This document shows, piece after piece, positions 57,238-64,000 of a stretch of DNA of 64,000 bases. The notes beneath the pieces are model-generated. The model was not told where the DNA came from and did not search any database. It worked only from the letters and a program-made list of their open reading frames with translations. The DNA lies in NCBI GenBank assembly GCA_001600615.1, contig BCKK01000004.1:124001-188000 (forward strand), given 5' to 3'. Each line of letters opens with the position of its first letter. The first letter of the stretch is position 1. Origin of the DNA: Dioszegia crocea. Lineage: Eukaryota > Basidiomycota > Tremellomycetes > Tremellales > Bulleribasidiaceae. The position numbers were made by a program, and so were the translations under genes.

Positions 57238-60200
57238 CTAATCCCTCGCCGGCGTCTCACTCTCCACCACCCCTCTCATGGGCGTCTCCAACCCACCCAA
57301 ATACCCATAAGCACCCACCAATCCCAACTCCGCCGCCACACCATTACCCGCAGGCGATGACAAAACCCATCGACTAGGCCTTTGCGCACTCCCCTCCGCC
57401 CCTCTCCCCCCATCCTCATCCTTATCTCCTCCCTCAATCACACTCCCCCTTCTCATCTCGGACGTCCTCACCGTACCAGGTGTTTTCCCAAATAAGGCCT
57501 GACCAAACCTATAAGTCCCCGCCCGCCTCCCAACTGGCGTGGCATACGTCGCCGATTGCCCATGTCGCTTTAAGGGCGATATAGTGGTTTGACCAAAGTG
57601 TGTATTGGGCGCAACGAGCGTTGAAGACAAAGAGGAAGAAGAGTGATGTCGCGAGATGGCTGCCGTGGGGTGGGCTCTGTCGGTGCGTGTTTGGGAATAG
57701 GATGAAGGAGGAGGATTGGCAAGGATCGAATTGAGTGGTTGGCGCTTCCGATAAGGAACTGGAGACCCATCTTGTCCTGCCTTCTTTTCTCCTTTCCATA
57801 ATCCAACCATCTCCCCAATGCCAACAGGCTCGGTATTCTCTTTGCCTCCTGCGCCGCCGAACGATACGCTGAATGGATCATCATCCGTCTCCCCACCCTT
57901 CGCAAGTCCGGCCGGAATGATAGCAGAAAAGCTCAGACTCCGCTCTCCACCCATCAACCTTCCCCTCCCTGTCGGCTTCTTCCGCCCTTCGACCCCTTGC
58001 CTTTCCGACTCATCCGCCGTCGCCGCCTCGACATCGATCTCGCTCGGCCTCTTACCTCTAGCCACCGGTGGCCGGAGAGAAATAGGAGTTTCGAGACCCT
58101 GCGGCGTCGAACTTGGCCAGCCAGGATACGGATTCGGAGCCATGCTCAAGCTCGAAGAGCACATGACGGCGTCGGTGGATGATGAACCGAGAGTAAACCT
58201 TTTCAGGGGAGTAGGACGGCTGAGTGGGGGGCGGGGTGTGGAGTTGGGGTTAGGGAGATGTCGCATGGGGCTAGAATGGAGATTGAGGAGCGTTTCGGCT
58301 GCAAGGGCGGTATTGGGTCTAGAGCTGGCCGAGGAGGATTTGGGACCCGATCTTAATTCCGGATCGATTGCCATTTCGCTCCCCCTTTCGGCGTCCATAT
58401 CGAGATTGACATCCCCGGACTCCGCCGCCTCCCCATCATCCCCGTCCCCCTCGTCAGGCGGGAATGTCATCCAGCTTATCATTTGATGCGCAGTCATATC
58501 GTGCCATCCTTCAGGAACGGCCCATTGTTGCTGCGCGCCCAATTCGATCGGGTCGGGGGAAGAAGAGAGGGGAGAGTCCGTCTGCTGGGTTGGGGCATAG
58601 GATGCGGTCCTTGAGACTTCGGCTGGACGGGCGAAGGTGGTAGATGGTCCCGCGTCCGCATTGGCTGGTTGAGACCAGGTAGCAGACCCATGTAGGATCG
58701 CAAGGGTTGTTTCGCAAGATGTGTCAGCCGGTTCATCCTCCTCGTCATCCTCGTCCATATCGTCATCGTCGTCAGAGGAAAAGAGCGGAGAGTCTTTGCT
58801 AAAGAGGACATGGGTGAGGTTTGAAGTTTGTTTCTTGGGTCCTCGTTTGGGCCGAGTCAGAGCGTTGTGCTGATCCTTCTGTAGGGCTGCGTCTATTCGT
58901 TCTCGCTCCGCTTGTCTAGGATATGAGCTATCATCTCTGGTTCGCTCCGGTGATTTCAACTCACCGATGCTTTCTCGCCCATCCCGCCTTATTCGCCCGA
59001 TTCCTATCATCCCTCTCGAAATCATCCTTCGGCCGTTCAGCATCTACATCATCAGCACAACCCCCCTACCTCCAACCCAAACGTCGACTCACTTTTATCC
59101 CACCGACTCCGCCTTTCCTGCAATTCCAACCGCACAGCATGCTTATCCTGTAAATGCCGCCTTGCCACACTCCGCGCGTTCTTACCGGAATACGTCTTCC
59201 TGCATAATCGACAAGAATACTGCTCGAAATCCGATGCTACAATATCTGTATCGGGTGGCGCGTAATTGGCAGGAATGAGGATGATGAAGTTGTTGACGGA
59301 GTATGTCGTACCGACCGGAGCTTCAAGGATGGGGTATGTGACATTTTGGCAAGAGATATTGGATGGGGGATAGGTCGATTCTTCTTCTGAGCCTTCGGCG
59401 TCGGGGTCGGAGCCGTCAAAGGCTCGGCTGGCATAGGCTAAGGTATTGGGATCTGAGCAGAGGGGAATTTCGGGGGCTGGCGTAAGCGAGGCACGTTCGG
59501 GAATGGGGGCTTTGGTGAGTTTCTTTCGGCTAGGTCTAGACTTCACCTTCGGTCGAGTGATCTCGACCAGGGCGGCAGAGCGAGATGGGGGAGGTCGTCG
59601 ACTCCGAGGACCAAGCGGCTGAGGCTGTACCGCCACTTTACCCACCGCCTGGACTTTAGATTTCCCCTTCGCCCCTAATCCCGATCCCGCCTTTGATTTT
59701 GATGGTGCTGACTTTACAGCCGTAGGCAGATACTCACTCCCTCCCGAATGTACAGATATGGTAGTACACGTGCTTGTGCTCGTATGCCTCGAATGGGCTC
59801 CGAGGGAAGTACGCGTCGGAGGGCGGGAAATGGAGGTGTGATCGTGTACTTCCGATACGCCAAATAGGGGCGAAGGAGCCGGGAGGGTATCGGTGTGGGC
59901 CGAGTTGCCCACTGATGCCTGAGCTTGGGGAGGGTGATGAGTTGGAGCCGGGTGGATATAGGGGTTGATTACTCCCGGTGGATGAACGGGATGATGAGGG
60001 CTGAAATTGGGGTAGGGGTAGGGATAGGCGGGATTATGACCATACCCATGATCGATGGATGAAGAGCTAGAGTGGTTGGGGTAGGGATATGGTATTGGCG
60101 CACCGGGATGAGGGCGGGATATGAGGTGTTGCTGGTGCGAATGGAATTGGATTGGACCAATCCATGGCTGGGTGGTATATTCCGCTGTAAGCTCGTTGGG

Positions 60201-60335
60201 GCCTGGCTGGGGATGATAGTATTGCTGGGTCGGGTATGGAGGGGGATGTTGGTGTGGGTACGCGTCGAAAGGGTGATAGGCCGGCGTATATGGGAATGAA
60301 GGGGGGAAGTGGGGTTCTGAGCCAGGAGGGGACAT
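57238..60335 (-). CDS. Large low-complexity protein with a C2H2-like finger
   Basis: Exon 1 (about 59100-60335) starts MSPPGSEPHFPPSFPYTPAY and is Pro/His/Tyr-rich. Near its end it has one zinc-finger-like motif, YSCRLCRKTYSGKNARSVAR followed by RHLQDKH (C-x2-C and H-x4-H). A small exon (DDFERDDRNRANKAGWARKH) and two short introns lead in frame to the last exon, beginning QAERERIDAALQKDQHNALT. This exon has an acidic segment (SSDDDDDMDEDDEEDE) and the motif VPEGWHDMTAHQMISWMTF, and ends ETPARD at TAG 57238-57240. About 1,000 aa. The finger and acidic regions suggest a nuclear or DNA-binding role, but I recognise no named orthologue. Confidence 0.7.
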
Positions 60336-61341
60336 GGCTGGTGGATTAGCGGTAATTCGGTGTGTGATAGGTCGGAGCTTACTGATATAGGCCAGAGTGA
60401 GGAATAGGGGATAAGGTGAGTACTAGATATAAGTGGATATCTCCAGAAGATTGAGATTGGGCTGATGGGTATAGGTGTACAGAAGGAAATTGTGAAAAGC
60501 TGAGTATGGATGGGATGTTTGGGTGAGTCAGGGTAAGTACGCCAGAGGTGTGTGTGTGTGTGTGGATCTGTGTATTCAGGGTCCAAAGGGAGGGAGGCGG
60601 AAGGGGTAAAGGGACTACGTACAGGGAGAAAGAGGATGGGTTGTGTGTGTTGACCCTCTTTCAAGGTTCAGCGTCCGAGCGCAGAATTAGCCACCGCACG
60701 GGGGTTTTTCAGGGGGGTTGCACGGGTGGGCTGTTCTTTAGACCACATACTGGTCGCGCATACGCACAAGGATATCATCCTATCATCTGCTTGGTTGTGT
60801 CGTCTGATATATCTTACTGATTGACGGGGCGAAAGGGTCAACCATTGCCACCAGCAGACCGATCAGCTGAAACCTTATGTTGGGACTAGCTTCATTCCCC
60901 TGAAAAGAGAAATCAGGCGCGTGTCTGCGTCGCAACTTCCTCATGAGTACCACTGCCTTGAGAGAAGCACGCGCCTCGGTAAGCATTCTGTGATCTCAGT
61001 GTCCCCGCAGCTCTCAGCCTGCAGTTTCATCCCAACATCCAGGTTTGCTGATCAATTGATCCCTGTCTGGCTGTCATTTCGCGCTGAGCCAGTGCGTCGC
61101 GCGCCACTGGGGTAAGTGGTGTCATCCGCATAAACCAATCAGGCATTGCACCTGGCAGTCTGGGTTTCTACCTCATCAGCATACTCTTGTATGGCGTAAT
61201 ATACGCTACATGTAGGTTCTACATGTAAGTTACAGAGCGTTCACAAGGCTAGTCTCAGCGGACAATCCTGTGCAAATGTACCTCATGCCATTATAAACAC
61301 GGCCTCTACACAGACCCCTTGTTGATTCACCTGATTACTGA
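60336..61341. other. Intergenic, no supported gene
   Basis: Carries the promoter of the zinc-finger-like gene; a (TG)n microsatellite lies at about 60548-60564. Nothing else supported. Confidence 0.5.
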
Positions 61342-61663
61342 CTACACATCTTGAGCCTCTTGATCATCTGACACAACATGTTGATCATACCCCAAATAAG
61401 TCTGCATATGCGGGCAAAATGATCGTACGAGTATGCAATATCTCCCGTCCAACAAGTCGTCAGGTCGCCGACCTTGTGCAACGAAAGCCTCCACCCTTCG
61501 ACCCAGCATGACCTGGCCATTCCGAACCATCGCATGTCATCCCCAGCCGTCATATGTCATAGTCGTCGCCACCCCAATGACAATTTGCCGAAATCACGGA
61601 CCTCGATCGCGAGCCCGCCTCCTGGTCGGATCTGGACCCCACGCCTATAGCCTGACCCCGCCT

Positions 61664-62404
61664 TCACCTATCTGCAGGTAGGAAGACGACCTTGGCCTTC
61701 GCTCGAGCGTGATTATCAGCGGTGATCACCGGATCAAAGTCGCTATTCACTCTCCCCGCCAAACGGTGGGGTTCGGACGCGTACTCTTGCAGATTCGATA
61801 GGAAGATGAGGGTGGGCCAATTCGCTTTTTCGAACGCGCCACCATTTTGGGTACAGGTCTTGTCTGAAGACACGCCGGAGGTCCGGAGGGTTGTGGCAAT
61901 GGCGGCAACAACATTGCGTCGCCATTGCTTTTGGTGTGAGCTTTGGTCTGTTCCTCTTGGATATGCACCAGCATTGCCGGGGGGGTTGCTCAACAAGAAG
62001 GATTTGACTCGTTCGGTGTTTGCATGCATGAGCCACGACGCCGCCGTATCTTCATAGTCACCCCAGCCTGTGGCAACTGGTAGCGACGAGGCGGTGAGGT
62101 TCGTATTGGCGTTCTGGCTGACGTCTGTGTCGGTGTTGCGAGCCGAGGTTTCGAAGGATTGTTCATCTTGATCGTCGACTGCGGTCCCGAGGCTCGCATG
62201 ATCGTCATCTGCGGTTCGATTTGAGTCTCTTCCGTCCGGGTCGAGGCTGGGAGCCTCATTGTACTGAGGCGTTCTTCGTCGGTCGGAGTCGGATGCTGGT
62301 GACGAACAGCGGCTGTCCGAATCATCTAATTCATCTGGATCAGGTTCAGGTACATAACACATCAAGCCTAAAGGCAGTGGGGTCCGGGCCGGAAGGTGAG
62401 ACAT
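61664..62404 (-). CDS. Hypothetical protein, possibly with further exons
   Basis: Open from MSHLPARTPLPLGLMCYVPE through a Ser/Asp-rich region to ATGWGDYEDTAASWLMHANT, KQWRRNVVAAIATTLRTSGV and ANWPTLIFLSNLQEYAS, ending FLPADR at 61664-61666 (246 codons). The frame is open upstream of the ATG to a good acceptor (GCTGATTCACGTTAG near 62455), so the true start may be in an earlier exon. Downstream, 61342-61512 encodes GRRVEAFVAQGRRPDDLLDG and ends EAQDV; it looks coding and may be a last exon, but I found no donor in the right phase. No family recognised. Confidence 0.5.
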   Translation of the reverse strand: MSHLPARTPLPLGLMCYVPEPDPDELDDSDSRCSSPASDSDRRRTPQYNEAPSLDPDGRDSNRTADDDHASLGTAVDDQDEQSFETSARNTDTDVSQNANTNLTASSLPVATGWGDYEDTAASWLMHANTERVKSFLLSNPPGNAGAYPRGTDQSSHQKQWRRNVVAAIATTLRTSGVSSDKTCTQNGGAFEKANWPTLIFLSNLQEYASEPHRLAGRVNSDFDPVITADNHARAKAKVVFLPADR

Positions 62405-62569
62405 TGCCTCTGCGGGGGTCTGCTGAGTGGTTGATTGGGTAGTGAAGGAGCTCTAACGTGAATCAGCAATTTCGCCGGAGGTCCCGATGAGCTTGGGGGT
62501 TCCAACGCGATGATGATGGACTGACCAGCTAACGTGTACGTATGGGACCTTTGTGCTGAGAGCTGAAGA

Positions 62570-62585
62570 GGGGGGGGGGGGGGGG
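62570..62585. repeat. Homopolymer run of 16 G
   Basis: Sixteen consecutive G on the + strand, upstream of the hypothetical gene; prone to length errors in sequencing. Confidence 0.95.
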
Positions 62586-64000
62586 ATTACAGTAGCAGTG
62601 GATGGAAAGGCAATGATTAAGGGAAGGTAAGGGTGAGCTGACGTAGAGATTAGCGAGTTGGGATGTAGGTTAGCGTTCAGGAAGCGGTAACGGTGATGAT
62701 TAACGATATGTCAGTGAAGGCTTGGTGAAGGGAGACTGAGTTGAGGGTGGGACTGTGTTGTGAGGAGGAATATTCGAATGTGTATAACATCAGGATATGA
62801 GTGGCCAAGGCGGCTACATATAGGGCAGAGGCCAAGGAGGGACCCAAGGGATAGAGCGAGCAGCCAGTCGTGAGAAAGGATCGGTAAAGAAGGCCCTTGC
62901 TTGCGTGCTCGTACGCCTTTTCCCTTGAAACCACGCACAGCAGCGTTTCGAATCTCTGCGCACAGCTATTCAAGCTCGCCGCACCCAGCCATCCGCTCGC
63001 GGTCTCGCGCCTGCTCCTCATATTCCTTTATACTGCTCACACATGTCTCAGCTCTTCCAAGGACGCTGGCCTTGAGTCCGGCCTGATTCTTCACTCCGCT
63101 CTTCCTCGCCGATTTCGCCTTTTATATCCCCCGCCTGCGTCTCACCCCTCCTTCGACCCGTCTTGGTTATACCCCACACGCGTACCAAATGCTCCAAGTC
63201 CCGGAGAGAAGCAAAAGAATCCCAGAATCAGAACCCGATAACCATATCCCCGCTCCTCCACCCCCTCCTTGAAGCGCCTCGGACCCTTTCCACCCTTTCC
63301 GCTCCCCTCGCCGCTCCAGACCGCCCGCCCGGACTCTCAAGCCTGCTCCATCGATCCTTGGAAGACTCCACACAAATTCCAGCATTCAGCTCTCCCTCGG
63401 CCGACGAGCCCGAACGATGGCTCCACGGCCAGATATCTGCTCTGCACCCCTTCTTCCTCCTTTATCGTCCCTCTGACCCGTTTCGCTCTCCTGCACCGCC
63501 CTTCAGCCCACATCCACACCTACCCCTTCACACGCATATCCACTCTGCTCTCCGTCCTTTGTAGCCCCACACGCGTATCAGCTCACCACGCTGTTCCAGC
63601 CCAGCACCCGCAAAGTTCAAACAGCTCATCTCCGCCCTCACCGTCATGCTTCTCCGCTCTGCTTCGGTGCTTCCCCTCGATGACATTTCTTCTCTCACGT
63701 AGTTGGTACTCACAGTCAAGCATTCATCATCACTCAAGCAGCTAGCTGCTATAATTAGAGTAATGGCGTTTTTTTAACCGCGCCATTCATGATTCATCAG
63801 TAGAATCAGCATCAACGTACCCCGAGAACCGCAGATCCGGCTTAATATAACTGCTTGGGGCATTGAGCATGTAGCAGATGTCCGTCGACAACGCCATCGC
63901 CATGAGTAGGTACCGATTAGGCCTGCCCCTTCTGCCCCCTCTTTGTATTGTGTGGTATGATTGGACGATCGACTCCGTCTGACCCGCCAGACGGCGTCAC
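62586..64000. other. No supported gene to the window end
   Basis: From 62900 to 63700 the + strand is strongly C/T-rich, which opens long but compositionally biased ORFs (114 and 158 codons) with no splice or family support. It may be a promoter or leader of a gene outside the window. Confidence 0.45.

Noticed and set aside
62897..63745. Two ORFs of 114 and 158 codons on the + strand
   Set aside because: They follow a C/T-rich tract and are mostly Ser/Pro/Leu/His; no family or intron evidence.
1..64000. tRNA, rRNA, CRISPR or operon structures
   Set aside because: No tRNA B-box with matching arms or repeat-spacer array was seen in a reading by eye; a eukaryotic genome would not be expected to carry CRISPR. 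A tRNA could have been missed without a scan.

Overview
The window is a 64 kb stretch of a basidiomycete genome, most likely a tremellomycete (the Cryptococcus/Tremella side). The evidence is many short introns, mostly about 45-80 nt with a GCTGAC/GCTGAT-like branch point just before the 3' splice site, and fungal housekeeping genes (PMT1, KRE6/SKN1, INO80, LAT1, CSL4). In addition there is a divergently transcribed pair of homeodomain genes with the HD1/HD2 features of a basidiomycete mating-type locus, and an RPL22 gene nearby. RPL22 is one of the genes inside the Cryptococcus neoformans MAT locus.

Layout. 1-4.4 kb: 3' part of a PMT1-type O-mannosyltransferase gene (+) and a Gfo/Idh/MocA oxidoreductase (-). 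4.4-12 kb: gene-poor DNA with decayed material: an F-box-like relic, a decayed ORF, two small uncertain minus-strand genes and a frameshifted LINE-type reverse transcriptase. 12.0-17.8 kb: HD1 (-) and HD2 (+), 134 bp apart. 18.2-20.5 kb: two intact tandem paralogues (A/B) and a decayed third copy, family unknown. 20.6-23.6 kb: RPL22 (-) and an unknown gene (+). 24.0-28.2 kb: three small related genes (p1-p3), two of them inside an imperfect tandem duplication that also copied the 3' end of the exosome gene CSL4. 28.1-34.3 kb: CSL4, LAT1 (PDH E2) and pantothenate kinase, all minus strand. 34.5-38 kb: another unknown pair (D/E), each associated with a copy of an 80-bp repeat. 38.5-64 kb: KRE6/SKN1-type glucan synthesis protein, INO80, a TMEM115-like Golgi membrane protein, a SIF2/TBL1-like WD40 protein, a NOPCHAP1-like protein, a large zinc-finger-like protein and a hypothetical gene.

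The likely biological centre is the homeodomain mating-type locus. HD1 and HD2 proteins heterodimerise between compatible mates to control dikaryon or filament identity. Three notable features sit here: HD1 carries an in-frame TAA that only a 36-nt micro-intron could remove; its recognition helix lacks the usual W-F pair; and HD2 encodes four homeodomain residues in a 12-nt micro-exon followed by a 392-nt intron. Flanking decay, retroelement relics and clusters of tandem lineage-specific genes fit a region of low recombination, but that is inference.

Gene models were spliced by eye from frame continuity and splice consensus. Outer boundaries of the conserved genes are fairly secure; internal exons of the unknown genes are less so.
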